From Mucilaginibacter daejeonensis (GTDB taxonomy: Bacteria > Bacteroidota > Bacteroidia > Sphingobacteriales > Sphingobacteriaceae), in the NCBI RefSeq assembly GCF_020783335.1, contig NZ_CP086068.1:930001-994000 (forward strand): a stretch of DNA of 64,000 bases, given 5' to 3'. Each line of letters opens with the position of its first letter. Positions within the stretch are counted from its first letter, which is position 1. Below the pieces are notes generated by a model, which worked only from the letters and a program-made list of their open reading frames with translations, was not told where the DNA came from and did no database searches. The translations under genes were made by a program, and so were the position numbers. Below, piece by piece: positions 53,182 to 62,358 of this stretch.

Positions 53182-54891
53182 TCATTGAGCTGAGTCGGTC
53201 AAGCCATTCACCGCGCAAATGAAGGAAGAGTGTACAAAGGTTTGAGGGAAATTGCCAAGCATCGTATGGTCATTCATATCGAATTCTTCGCTTAAGTAAC
53301 CGAGGTCGTTAGCGCAGCCTTGTACGCACTCAAGAATGGATCTGGCTTTCGTAACATTACCCGCTAAGGCATAATGATGCGCCATCCAACAGCTTGCAGC
53401 TAAAAATACGCCCTCCTTCTGCGAATCGAACTCGAGCAAATGCCGGCGATACAGACCGTTATCGCAATAATGTTCTTCTATAGCAGCAACGGTCTTTTGC
53501 ATATAATTGCTGTTCGCGTTATCGAAACCGAACGGCGCGAACAGCGCGCAGGCGATATCCACATCTTCAGAACCAGCATGTACCGCGTAGGCGCCGTAGC
53601 TGGTCAGGCAATTTTCCTTAATAAAGTTCCGTATAAGTCCGGCATTATGTAACCAACGATCTGCTGTCTCTTTATTTTCTTGGTATGGTGCCATCACCTC
53701 TAAGGCACGTGCAGCCAATGCTTTGCTCGAGGTATAATGCTGGACTTGTTCTTCTTCCCATATACCATTGTCTTTCCGTTCCCAATTTTTGCATATAAGA
53801 TCAGCTATGGCTTCCACTGTTTCCCACTCGGGCCGTTCACCTGTTTTAGCATAAATGGCGCCGCATGCCAGTAAAATGCTGGCCTCAGCATCAAGCTGGA
53901 ACTGATCCGCAGCAGTATTGCCTTCCATTAATGGGCGGCTTTGCTTATATCCGGCTAGAGGCAAATTCCGGTTGTTTTTTACGATGGAGCCATCGATACT
54001 ATAAAAACAGGAAACGTGAGATCGATCATTCTTTTTCATGGCTCCGGAAACGAACGACATGAATGCACGCTCCACTTGTCCGTCGGTTTTGAGCCCTACC
54101 AGTGACGAAGTGATCAGCGCTGCATCCCTCATCCATACAAAACGGTAGTCGTAATTGCGCTCACCACCGATCACCTCAGGAAGACCTGTAGTAGGCGCGG
54201 CAATGATACCGCCTGTCGGCTCGTAAACCATCTGCTGTAATGCCCGTAAAGAATTTTGTACTTGCTCCTGAAAAGGTCCATGGTGGTCAATGTGTTCTGC
54301 TATCCTTTCCCAGCCACGTAGCGTGGTCCTTAATGCATCTTCCAAGATATCTTCGTCAAATACCGGGCTATCGATCAATGCTATCCATGAAGGGTCGCCG
54401 GTTGGGATCTGGAAATTGATCGTTTCGCCTTTTAATTGAAGCGGATGGGAGCAATGAAGCCACATACCCTCAGTGGGCAACTCGATGATGAATGGTGATA
54501 TGCTTTCCAAAGTCACCGAATCCGATCCATAGTCGGCTGCCAGCCTAAGCTCACCAAATACCGTATCCGGCGCAGCAGAGATCTTGCGGCATATGCCTCT
54601 AAAATTCATGCCTACCGGCATAAGATCTGTTAGTTCAAGTATCTCTTCCTCGACATGAAAATAGGTTTGAAGCACACTGCTTCGGCCGATAAATCTTCTT
54701 TTTACGAATGCCTGGCGCTCACATCCCATCTGCCAGTAGCCACCTTTTTGTTCATCGATCAGGGAAGACAGAACAGCAGCGCGGTCAAAAGCACCGGGGC
54801 AATACCAGCTGATCGTTCCATCTTTATCCAGCAGGGCACAGGTATGTCTGTCGCTGATCACTGCCAGCGAAGAGATATCGGGTTGTTTCAT
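53182..54891 (-). CDS. GH15-family glucoamylase/trehalase-like protein
   Basis: This 569-residue cytoplasmic protein has the two-domain GH15 layout: an N-terminal beta-sandwich (about 1-215, 'RHTCALLDKDGTISWYCPGA') and an (alpha/alpha)6 barrel with 'GGERNYDYRFVWMRDAALIT', 'EGNTAADQFQLDAEASILLA' (general acid region) and 'LSEEFDMNDHTMLGNFPQTF' (general base region). Bacterial proteins of this type act on alpha-1,4-glucans or trehalose, but several are of unknown specificity. It stands near an SDR of stress type, suggesting carbohydrate storage or osmoprotectant handling, which is inference. Confidence 0.92.
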   Translation of the reverse strand: MKQPDISSLAVISDRHTCALLDKDGTISWYCPGAFDRAAVLSSLIDEQKGGYWQMGCERQAFVKRRFIGRSSVLQTYFHVEEEILELTDLMPVGMNFRGICRKISAAPDTVFGELRLAADYGSDSVTLESISPFIIELPTEGMWLHCSHPLQLKGETINFQIPTGDPSWIALIDSPVFDEDILEDALRTTLRGWERIAEHIDHHGPFQEQVQNSLRALQQMVYEPTGGIIAAPTTGLPEVIGGERNYDYRFVWMRDAALITSSLVGLKTDGQVERAFMSFVSGAMKKNDRSHVSCFYSIDGSIVKNNRNLPLAGYKQSRPLMEGNTAADQFQLDAEASILLACGAIYAKTGERPEWETVEAIADLICKNWERKDNGIWEEEQVQHYTSSKALAARALEVMAPYQENKETADRWLHNAGLIRNFIKENCLTSYGAYAVHAGSEDVDIACALFAPFGFDNANSNYMQKTVAAIEEHYCDNGLYRRHLLEFDSQKEGVFLAASCWMAHHYALAGNVTKARSILECVQGCANDLGYLSEEFDMNDHTMLGNFPQTFVHSSFICAVNGLTDSAQ

Positions 54892-54901
54892 TTCTTAACG
54901 G

Positions 54902-54935
54902 CTAAAATAAAGCCGGACAGTGTATACTGCCCGGC
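54902..54935 (-). terminator. terminator of the SDR gene
   Basis: The stem is GCCGG (54912-54916) with CCGGC (54931-54935) plus CAGT (54918-54921) with ACTG (54926-54929), one mismatch between, and a GTAT loop. On the minus strand it is followed by TTTATTTTAG. Confidence 0.75.
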
Positions 54936-54958
54936 ATGCATCGGGGATTAAAGGTCAA

Positions 54959-55855
54959 TTATGGATGGCCATTGCCGCCTGCTGCACCATATACCTGGCC
55001 GGTAGCGTAGCTTGCATCAGCATCAGCCAGTTGCACAAATATGGATGCCAGCTCTGCCGGTTGTCCAGGGCGACCTAACGGGGTCACTGAACCAAATTTT
55101 TCGATGGCGTCCTGTGGTTGACCACCACTTACCTGCAAAGGTGTCCATACCGGGCCGGGCGCTACGCCATTCACACGGATCCCTTTGGAACCTAATTGCT
55201 TGGCTAATGATTTGACATAGGCCACGTTGGCCGCTTTGGTTTGGGCATAATCAAATAAGTTCTCTGATGGGTCATATGCCTGCACAGAAGTAGTGGCGAT
55301 GATGGCCGAACCCTCAGGCAGGTGTGGCAGCGCCGCTTTGGTGATCCAGAAAGGTGCGTATATGTTAGTTTTAATGGTCGCATCAAAACCATCTTCTGTG
55401 ATATCCAATATGGAGTCAATAGCTTGCTGACGACCAGCGTTATTCACTAATATATCCAGTCCGCCAAGTTTTTCAACTGCAGTTGCTACCAATGTTTTGC
55501 AAAATTCAGGCTCGGTTATGTCACCTGGAATGGCATATCCTTTTCGTCCTGCTGCTTCGATCAGCGCGATTACTTCATCAGCATCCGCTTGCTCTTCAGG
55601 TAAGTAATTGATGGCCACGTCGGCGCCTTCGCGCGCATAAGCGATAGCTGTGGCACGGCCGATACCGGAGTCGCCACCGGTGATCAGTGCTTTTCTTCCC
55701 TGCAAGCGGCCAGAACCTTTATAGCTTTCTTCGCCATGGTCGGGCAGCGGTTTCATTTTTGAAGCCAGCCCAGGTGCTTCTTGAGGTTGTCTTTCAAAAG
55801 GTGGGGCAGGATACTTACCTGCCGGGTTCTCTAATTTTTTCGTGGTCTCTGACAT
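54959..55855 (-). CDS. SDR-family oxidoreductase (YghA / general-stress type)
   Basis: The ATG at 55855 (MSETTKKLENPAGKYP) is chosen because the 16 further residues to 55903 are poor in family features. The 298-residue product has a proline-rich N-terminal extension ('PPFERQPQEAPGLASKMKP') typical of the YghA/GsiB-linked SDR group, the cofactor motif 'TGGDSGIGRA', 'NNAGRQ', the catalytic Ser in 'TTSVQAY' and the Tyr-Lys pair in 'YAQTKAANVAY'. It would be an NAD(P)-dependent oxidoreductase of unknown substrate, often stress-induced. It is a single-gene unit with its own terminator. Confidence 0.94.
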   Translation of the reverse strand: MSETTKKLENPAGKYPAPPFERQPQEAPGLASKMKPLPDHGEESYKGSGRLQGRKALITGGDSGIGRATAIAYAREGADVAINYLPEEQADADEVIALIEAAGRKGYAIPGDITEPEFCKTLVATAVEKLGGLDILVNNAGRQQAIDSILDITEDGFDATIKTNIYAPFWITKAALPHLPEGSAIIATTSVQAYDPSENLFDYAQTKAANVAYVKSLAKQLGSKGIRVNGVAPGPVWTPLQVSGGQPQDAIEKFGSVTPLGRPGQPAELASIFVQLADADASYATGQVYGAAGGNGHP

Positions 55856-56031
55856 GTTTTTCTTTATAGATAAATTTTGATGTTTTAAGGCAACACGTTT
55901 CAATTGCTAATTGTTGGGCTGGGTGCCGGAATATTTAAACACATGACTGATGCCCGGATTCCTGCTGTTATTGATCTTGTTGAACCTCAGAGGTCATGGT
56001 CGTGATCACTCGATCGAAATAATAGGATTGC

Positions 56032-56904
56032 ATGACCACAGGGTTTTGGAATGGTCAATGTTTATGGCAAGAACTTATACTGGAACATCAACCAGTACTT
56101 AGAATATTCGATAATATTTGTAGCAAGATCAGTAAAGTTGTCATCAAAAATTACAACGATGCCAACATGCACGTCATCCTCGAATCCAAGCCGGATCCTA
56201 AGGCAAGCTTCGGCGGTTCAGGAAAGGTCATTTACCGTGTCCGCGATCAGCAGGTCGTTTTGGAAAAGTCGCCGGTCAAAAGTTCCGGCTACGTGGAGCA
56301 GGTCAAAAGTGCGATCTATCATCTTCACTTCGGTGATCTCGGCGGGAGGCCGTTACGAGTGATCTATTTCGTATTGGGAACCATGGGTTGCCTGGTGATC
56401 ATTTCCGGGATATTGATCTGGCTCGTAGCGCGCGACAAAAGCAACGTTGCACCCCATAAGCGAGCGTTCAATTTATGGACAGCAAACATATTCATGGCGA
56501 GTTGCCTAAGTATGCTACCGGTCACAGCCTTTACAATGATCAGTTTAAAATTCATCGCCAAACCAACGCAAGCAGATATCTATCACCTTTACTTTTATGC
56601 GTGGCTGGTGCTGTCGGTCTATTTTATCGTCAGAAAAAAACTCAATATCACGAATAACCAAACGCTTGTCCTGTCTGCTGTGCTTTGTATGGCGGTACCT
56701 ATAGTGGACGGTATCACATGCGGGAATTGGTTCTGGCACACATTCTCTATCGGCGCATCAGATATCCTGTTCATCGATGTGTTGTTTTGCTCTTTATCAC
56801 TGCTATGTATCGTAGTGCTCGTAAAAATGAAAGCTCATCAAGCGAAGGGTGGTAGTTTGGCCGATAGAATGATCACTGCAAAACCTGCAAATGTTCCCGC
56901 TTAA
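56032..56904 (+). pseudogene. shortened PepSY membrane protein, N-terminal half missing
   Basis: The 290-residue frame keeps the C-terminal half of a PepSY_TM protein: 'VEQVKSAIYHLHFGDLGGRP' then a membrane helix 'VIYFVLGTMGCLVIISGILI' and four more helices to about residue 270. The usual first helices and first PepSY domain, found in the related protein at 41935-43050, are absent; the first 60 residues look unrelated and the frame is closed upstream by a TAG at 56023. Either the gene has lost its 5' end and is decaying, or it has been rebuilt from an internal start such as the ATG at about 56167. No partner receptor is next to it. Confidence 0.6.
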
Positions 56905-57044
56905 ATGATGACAGCCTGGATAAATACTTACATAAAGACAATCCTTGTAGCGTCATATGTCCCTGGTTGTTTCTTCTGGTGATTTTTTGATGCCTTAAGT
57001 TGCCTGATCGATCTGCCAAGCCAGCTGAACAGTATCTTTGAAAT

Positions 57045-57839
57045 ATGGCTCAAAGATCTGTCATTCCGGTAAGTAAGTTTGGAAATGAACCTGTAAGTAT
57101 CGAACGGTTCTCGTTCAGCGACCTACCTGAGCTGGGCGACTGGCAGCAACCTGAGCGCCATGACCGGCACAGCTTTTTCTTGATGGAACAAGGGACCGTT
57201 ACGTTGGAGATCGATTTTACGAAGTCCGAGGTGGTGGCACCGGCGGTGGTGTATATGCATCCTGACCAGGTCCACCGCATTTTAGCGTTCAGCCATGTGC
57301 AGGCAGTGGCTTGGGCCTTAACCGATGAGCAGTTGGGTACGGGCTATTTGAACCAGCTGCAAAGTGCCGCACCGGAGTTTTTAGATGAGGCCAGCTTTGA
57401 CTTGATGCAGCAATTAGCAGAAGTGTGCTTGAAAATGAAAGAACCTGCTTTGAAGCCAGCTTTGCTTGCTTTGGTGTCTTTGGTAATAGAAAAGCTCAGT
57501 GCCAAGCAGGCAAGCGGTCGGTTTGAGGTGATCACCCACTCTTTCAGGAAGGCTTTGGAGAGTCATTATCTGACCGCAAAACGACCGGCTGACTATGCGT
57601 CCTTTTTGAATATTTCAGTAGCTTACTTGAACGAATGTGTTAAGAACACTACAGGCTTATCAGTGTCGCATCATATTCAGCAAAGAGTGATCTTGGAGGC
57701 CAAACGCCTGCTGGTACATTCGGACCTGTCCGTCAAGGAGATCGCCTCGTATTTAGGTTATGATGATCATCCATACTTTGTGCGCTTATTTGCCAAAGTG
57801 GCCGGTAAAAGTGCACTTGCATTCAAAAACCGCGATTAG
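57045..57839 (+). CDS. AraC-family transcriptional regulator
   Basis: This 264-residue protein has a cupin-like sensing domain (about 20-100: 'RHDRHSFFLMEQGTVTLEID', 'VVYMHPDQVHRI') and a C-terminal AraC double helix-turn-helix (about 165-262: 'RPADYASFLNISVAYLNECV', 'LSVSHHIQQRVILEAKRLLV' and 'KEIASYLGYDDHPYFVRLFA'). It lies 59 bp upstream of an FAD monooxygenase gene on the same strand and probably controls it. The effector is unknown. Confidence 0.94.
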   Translation: MAQRSVIPVSKFGNEPVSIERFSFSDLPELGDWQQPERHDRHSFFLMEQGTVTLEIDFTKSEVVAPAVVYMHPDQVHRILAFSHVQAVAWALTDEQLGTGYLNQLQSAAPEFLDEASFDLMQQLAEVCLKMKEPALKPALLALVSLVIEKLSAKQASGRFEVITHSFRKALESHYLTAKRPADYASFLNISVAYLNECVKNTTGLSVSHHIQQRVILEAKRLLVHSDLSVKEIASYLGYDDHPYFVRLFAKVAGKSALAFKNRD

Positions 57840-57898
57840 TCCAACAGTATCTTGTCTGCGGTCTGTTACGAGCAAAGTATGTATCTCATCTTTGTCAC

Positions 57899-58870
57899 AT
57901 GAGAACAGCATTGATCGCAGGCGCCAGTTTTGCAGGGCTTTGTACCGCTTACTGGCTCAAACAATTAAATTACGAAGTTACCGTAGTGGAGATCAGTAAA
58001 GATCTGAAACGAGGGGGCACACCCGTTAACATTATGGGCGATACCATTAACATCATGAAGCAGATGGGTTTGTTCGAAAAGATCAAAGAACAGGCTCTAC
58101 CTATGAGGGGAATGAGCTTTGTGAACAGTGCCGGTGATATCGTTGGCACCATGCCTCGCGATGAGAATGAAGAGTACGAGATAGAGCGCGATACATTGCT
58201 AGAGATGCTTTATGACCTTGTGAGATCCGATGTCAGGTTCGGCACCAGTGTCAATGATATGGGTAGCGCTTATGATCTGATCGTTGGGTGCGATGGTTTA
58301 CATTCCGCCGTACGTAAAAGATATTTTGGTCCGGAGAGCGACTATGTCAAATACTTGGGCGTTCACTTTTCCATCAGCATTGTGCCCGAATTGTTGATCC
58401 CAGAATTTACGACCGAGATGTACCAGGAATCCGGCAAAACCATTATGCTCAACGCCTATAATGGCAAGACCGACATCTGCTTTTGCTTTCGTTCAAACGA
58501 GATCGCTTATGATCACCGCAATGAGGCACAGATGCGCGAACTTATTAAACAGGCATTCACAAATGTTGGCTGGCGTAGCCAGGAACTGCTGGTACGTATA
58601 GAGCAGGCAGAAAGCTTTTATTTTGATAAACTTTGCCAAACCCACATGCCGAGCTGGAGCAAAGGTAATGTGGTATTGGTTGGTGATGCCGCTTATTGTC
58701 CGTCGCCCGCTGCAGGGCGTGGTGGCTCGCTGGCTATTGACGGTGCATACGCGCTGTACCAGGCTTTACTCAAAAATGACCTCAACAGTTATGAAAACTT
58801 CCGCCCATTCATTGATCGGATCCAAGCAGACGTATTAGAAGATGGCTTACCAATGCTTGTCAGGCTTTAA
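57899..58870 (+). CDS. FAD-dependent monooxygenase, short C-terminus
   Basis: This 323-residue protein has an N-terminal FAD-binding Rossmann motif 'LIAGASFAGLCTAYWL', 'LIVGCDGLHSAVRKRYFG' (the DG motif) and 'VVLVGDAAYCPSPAAGRGGS' (the GD motif), the set of the p-hydroxybenzoate hydroxylase/TetX class of FAD hydroxylases. Relatives are commonly 370-400 residues; here the chain stops soon after the last helix ('FRPFIDRIQADVLEDGLPM'), so a C-terminal segment seems absent, possibly by an early stop. Such enzymes hydroxylate aromatic compounds or antibiotics, but the substrate is open. It likely belongs to a unit with the AraC gene. Confidence 0.88.
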   Translation: MRTALIAGASFAGLCTAYWLKQLNYEVTVVEISKDLKRGGTPVNIMGDTINIMKQMGLFEKIKEQALPMRGMSFVNSAGDIVGTMPRDENEEYEIERDTLLEMLYDLVRSDVRFGTSVNDMGSAYDLIVGCDGLHSAVRKRYFGPESDYVKYLGVHFSISIVPELLIPEFTTEMYQESGKTIMLNAYNGKTDICFCFRSNEIAYDHRNEAQMRELIKQAFTNVGWRSQELLVRIEQAESFYFDKLCQTHMPSWSKGNVVLVGDAAYCPSPAAGRGGSLAIDGAYALYQALLKNDLNSYENFRPFIDRIQADVLEDGLPMLVRL

Positions 58871-58924
58871 ATTCTTAAGCGAGCTGCGAAGCTATGAGGC
58901 AAGCGTTATTTCAGGCGAGATAGG

Positions 58925-58970
58925 CCATCTCTTGCAACGACCTGGTCACTACCGTTGCAAGAGATGGTTA
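58925..58970 (+). terminator. hairpin between convergent genes
   Basis: Perfect 15-bp arms CCATCTCTTGCAACG (58925-58939) and CGTTGCAAGAGATGG (58953-58967), with a 13-nt loop, are followed only by TTATTG. The stem is strong but the T-tract is weak. Confidence 0.65.
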
Positions 58971-58999
58971 TTGTGGTCTTAAATCTTTCTGGTCAAAGA

Positions 59000-60916
59000 T
59001 CACTGTAGTAATACGTCTATCTCGGCAGTTAATTTACGCTCTAAGATCTCGCCTTCAAAGCCGATGGTCCTGAACTGCATCTTGCCATTTTTATCAAGTA
59101 CCGCCAGCGTTGGAATAACGGTAAACCCTACCTTTTCGCCAATGTCCGGGTCACCGTTGTAGTACAGCGGAAAGGTGTAACGACCGTTCTTTAGCGCCCA
59201 TTTACGTGCGTCCTCAAGCGTATTGCGTGCACCGCTGTTGATCACCATAAAAACTACATCTGGGTTGTCTTTGTAACGCTCATACACTTTTTGCAGGTAA
59301 GGCAACTCTTCCATACAGGGTACGCACCATGTGGCCCAAAAGTCCATAACAACGATCTTTCCCTTTATCTTATCCGGGTCAAGAGGGGTGCCCTTAAGGT
59401 CAACGATCTTCAGCAATTCCGGACCTTTCAGGTTCAGCATCTGCTTTTTTACCAATGCTATCATTTGCCTTGCCTGTATCTCTGATAACTCTCGCAGCTT
59501 TTCAGTGTAACCGTTGTCTGAGCCTTTATAAGCGATGTAGGTTCTCCTTGCGCCGGCAAGTGAGGCGCTGTCTCCCGGCTCCTTGAGCAGTATACGCCAG
59601 TAGGCCTGGTGTGCCTTCTCATTCTCCTCCTGCTGGGCAAGAACGTAGGCTACATTAGTCAGCGTCACCTTATCGTCAGACGCTGCTGCTGCCTCGGCGT
59701 CCTTTTTTGCCTGTGCTGTTTGACCTTTGTATTGGTAGTTGACCGCCATGAGCGACAGAAGCTGGGCTTTCACCATACCGATCTGTTTTGCCCTTACACT
59801 ATCAGCAACGTAACCCGGGATATACCCATATTCAGGAAAGAACCTTATGATGCCCACCGGATACTGGTCGGCTATCTGCATTGCCTCCCTGGCGTACTTT
59901 AGTGCGGTATCCGGAGCAAGGTGGTTCTGGGTGAGTGTTTCAGCGATACTCTTAAGCGTACGGGCCCGGTAAGGACTTGTATCTCTGGCGAGGATACGTG
60001 CATTGGCCAGCGCTTCGGCCGGTCGCTTTTGTGCGGCATAAAGCTCAAATAACTGGTCATGCATAGCAGATCTGCCTTCACCACTTTTGCGGCCACCTGT
60101 TCTGATCCCGTTCTCCAAGGCAGTTATTCTTTTGAGTGTATCCTTTTCTTTAGCGAGCGCCGATGAAAGGAAATCTTTTGCAGCGTCAGAGTTGGGGTAT
60201 TTTTGCATGATCACCTGATGAACGGAGTCCACGCGGCTGGTCTCACCTAAAATAAGATAACCCATGGTGACCGAGTTCAAGTTCCCCATTACCGTAGGTG
60301 CCTGATCCATTCTATTTTTGATGAAACGGTGCGCCATGGTAAGTAGTTTTCCTTTCTCAGCAGGTGTTTTGGCACTGGCGATCTCGCTTGCGTATAAACG
60401 AACCTGAGCCTCATAATTGTCCGGATAGTTCTGTAGTTCGCGCTCGTACAACTCTTTTTGTAAGGCCGGTAGGTTGGCGGATCGTCCCATTTGTGCGCTC
60501 AGGCTATAGGCCTCATGCAGGTAACCGCTTTTTACCCGTTTATCTCCATTGTAAATGATGATCTCAAAATGTTTGCTATCTGAAGGTTTGTCCTTCACAT
60601 CACCGCTTTCCAGGTAAAAGGTAGCATAAGTAGCATAGCGGGGTACTTTGAACTTCGCCGTCCATACGCCATTGACCTTTTGCATAGGCAGGCGGTAGGG
60701 CAATTCGTAAAAAGTAGAGTAAGTAAACACCAAGGTCAATTCATTGATATTGGCCGGGATCTTACTCCCGGCCTCACCAGCATGATAGGTCACAATGATC
60801 TCATCGCCGCGTTTAGGTCTTTGCGGCGTAATATTTACTGCTTGCTGCGCAACGGCAGAGCCGGCTTCTGTAAATAGCAGCAGTGAGACCATCAAATATT
60901 TTAATAGATACTTCAT
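59000..60916 (-). CDS. TPR plus TlpA-like thioredoxin protein, periplasmic
   Basis: This 638-residue protein has a signal peptide ending 'SAVAQ' (residue 24). An N-terminal beta-sandwich-like region (about 25-125) is followed by about 350 residues of TPR-like helices ('LPALQKELYERELQNYPDNY', 'QTAQAKKDAEAAAASDDKVT') and a C-terminal TlpA/redoxin domain with an intact active site 'FWATWCVPC' (Cys531, Cys534) and the cis-proline loop 'GFTVIPTLAVLD'. Such proteins reduce or shuffle disulfides at the cell envelope. It follows SusD by 8 bp, so it belongs to the SusC-SusD unit at the right end, and may help fold or process that locus's proteins. Contrast it with the degenerate thioredoxin-fold protein at 30398. 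Confidence 0.88.
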   Translation of the reverse strand: MKYLLKYLMVSLLLFTEAGSAVAQQAVNITPQRPKRGDEIIVTYHAGEAGSKIPANINELTLVFTYSTFYELPYRLPMQKVNGVWTAKFKVPRYATYATFYLESGDVKDKPSDSKHFEIIIYNGDKRVKSGYLHEAYSLSAQMGRSANLPALQKELYERELQNYPDNYEAQVRLYASEIASAKTPAEKGKLLTMAHRFIKNRMDQAPTVMGNLNSVTMGYLILGETSRVDSVHQVIMQKYPNSDAAKDFLSSALAKEKDTLKRITALENGIRTGGRKSGEGRSAMHDQLFELYAAQKRPAEALANARILARDTSPYRARTLKSIAETLTQNHLAPDTALKYAREAMQIADQYPVGIIRFFPEYGYIPGYVADSVRAKQIGMVKAQLLSLMAVNYQYKGQTAQAKKDAEAAAASDDKVTLTNVAYVLAQQEENEKAHQAYWRILLKEPGDSASLAGARRTYIAYKGSDNGYTEKLRELSEIQARQMIALVKKQMLNLKGPELLKIVDLKGTPLDPDKIKGKIVVMDFWATWCVPCMEELPYLQKVYERYKDNPDVVFMVINSGARNTLEDARKWALKNGRYTFPLYYNGDPDIGEKVGFTVIPTLAVLDKNGKMQFRTIGFEGEILERKLTAEIDVLLQ

Positions 60917-60924
60917 AATGATCT

Positions 60925-62340
60925 TTAGTTATAGCCAGGGTTCTGTACAAGGTTAGGGTTGGTCACCAGCGCCTGCGTTGGTATAGGCCAAAGCTTGGCG
61001 GTTGGCTTCCATGCCGTTTTGATAGCTGGTAGAACATCGTCGGCCCGGCTCTTGCTGGCGTCGCCGCTGGTACTTTTCCAGCGCTTCAGGTCAAACCAGC
61101 GGTGTCCCCACTCCGTGAAAAGTTCCAACCTTCGCTCTTTCTCGATCGCAAGCATCACTGCTCCCATATCACCCAACGCAGGAAGGTTTCCAAGTCCTGC
61201 ACGCTGACGAATGATGTTAAGATCGCTTACTGCATCGCTTAATTTATTTTGCTGAGCACGTGCTTCAGCACGGATCAGATATTGCTCTGCCAGTCGTAAC
61301 ACCATAGAATACTCAGTGACCGGTGTACCCACCCTCACCTTGTATTTAAAGGGGTAGTTGTACACCAAGCCAGCAGCGGTCGTATACTTGGCAACCCAGT
61401 TAGCCCGGCGTTTGTCGTCCGCTTCAAAAGCATCTTCCAAGCCCGTGGTGCCCTTGGTCAATCGATAAAGAGGCGTTGCGGTAGATATGATCGTATTGCC
61501 CTCGAACGTATTCCGATTCGCGCCTGTATTGACCACCTGTAATTGCCAAATGGCTTCCTGGCTGTTCTTCAGAAATACGTTATTCATTTCTGCAGTAGGC
61601 AGTAATTTGTAGGTGGTGTTGCTGATCACTTCGGTCGCTTGGGCCTCGGCGGCAGTAAAGTTTCCTGTATACAAGTATGCGCGCGCCAGTAACGCCGTTG
61701 CCACCGCTTTATTAGGCCGGGTGCGTTCGGTGTTGCCCGGGTAAGCCGTTGCTAGTAATTTCTTCGCAGCTTCAAGGTCGGCAATGATACTTTTGTAAAC
61801 CTCCGCAGCAGCGGTACGCGGCTTGTTGGTGTTCGCCAATACATCCGTGTCGGTGATCAACGGTACATCGCCGAACATATTGACCAGATAAAAATGGCAG
61901 AATGCCCGTACGAATAGCGACTCACCCATCAACTGATCTTTGATGGCGGGTGTTAAGGTCGTTGATGCGCTAAGCCCCTGATAACATGCGTTAGCCCTGT
62001 AGATATAATCATATGGCTGTGACCACAGGGTGTTGACATAAGTATTGCCAGGCAATACAGCGTTGTTCTTGAATTCGTCAAAGGCGGCGAACACGGCCGA
62101 GTAAGCAAAATCATCAGCTGCCATAGACCCCATGAAAGTGGTCAGTACGTTAGCAAAATAATAGTTGGACTCGTTCATGCTACTGTAAATGCCGATAACA
62201 GCAGCGGTAGCCGTATTATCATTCAGGAACACGCTGGAAGCGACCAGCTGATCTTTAGGATCTTCGATCTCCACATATTTTTTGCACGACGTAAGCAGCG
62301 TTAACAACAGTATAGTTATAGTGAGATATGTAGCTTTCAT
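60925..62340 (-). CDS. SusD/RagB-family surface lipoprotein
   Basis: This 471-residue lipoprotein has a signal ending in the lipobox LLTSC (about Cys19). SusD features: 'YDYIYRANACYQGL', 'GESLFVRAFCHFYLVNMFGD', 'MVLRLAEQYLIRAEARAQQN', 'DLNIIRQRAGLGNLP', 'EKERRLELFTEWGHRWFDLK' and the C-terminal 'LWPIPTQALVTNPNL'. It is at the short end for the family. It pairs with the SusC gene 18 bp upstream and, unusually, is followed at 8 bp by a TPR-thioredoxin gene instead of a glycosidase, so the imported ligand may be a peptide or glycopeptide rather than a pure polysaccharide. That is inference. Confidence 0.94.
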   Translation of the reverse strand: MKATYLTITILLLTLLTSCKKYVEIEDPKDQLVASSVFLNDNTATAAVIGIYSSMNESNYYFANVLTTFMGSMAADDFAYSAVFAAFDEFKNNAVLPGNTYVNTLWSQPYDYIYRANACYQGLSASTTLTPAIKDQLMGESLFVRAFCHFYLVNMFGDVPLITDTDVLANTNKPRTAAAEVYKSIIADLEAAKKLLATAYPGNTERTRPNKAVATALLARAYLYTGNFTAAEAQATEVISNTTYKLLPTAEMNNVFLKNSQEAIWQLQVVNTGANRNTFEGNTIISTATPLYRLTKGTTGLEDAFEADDKRRANWVAKYTTAAGLVYNYPFKYKVRVGTPVTEYSMVLRLAEQYLIRAEARAQQNKLSDAVSDLNIIRQRAGLGNLPALGDMGAVMLAIEKERRLELFTEWGHRWFDLKRWKSTSGDASKSRADDVLPAIKTAWKPTAKLWPIPTQALVTNPNLVQNPGYN

Positions 62341-62358
62341 GTTGATCTTGTTAAGAGA

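Noticed and set aside
53021..53218. Minus-strand 65-residue frame between GH15 and the small unknown gene
   Set aside because: It overlaps both neighbours, has no recognisable features and is not needed to explain the gap.
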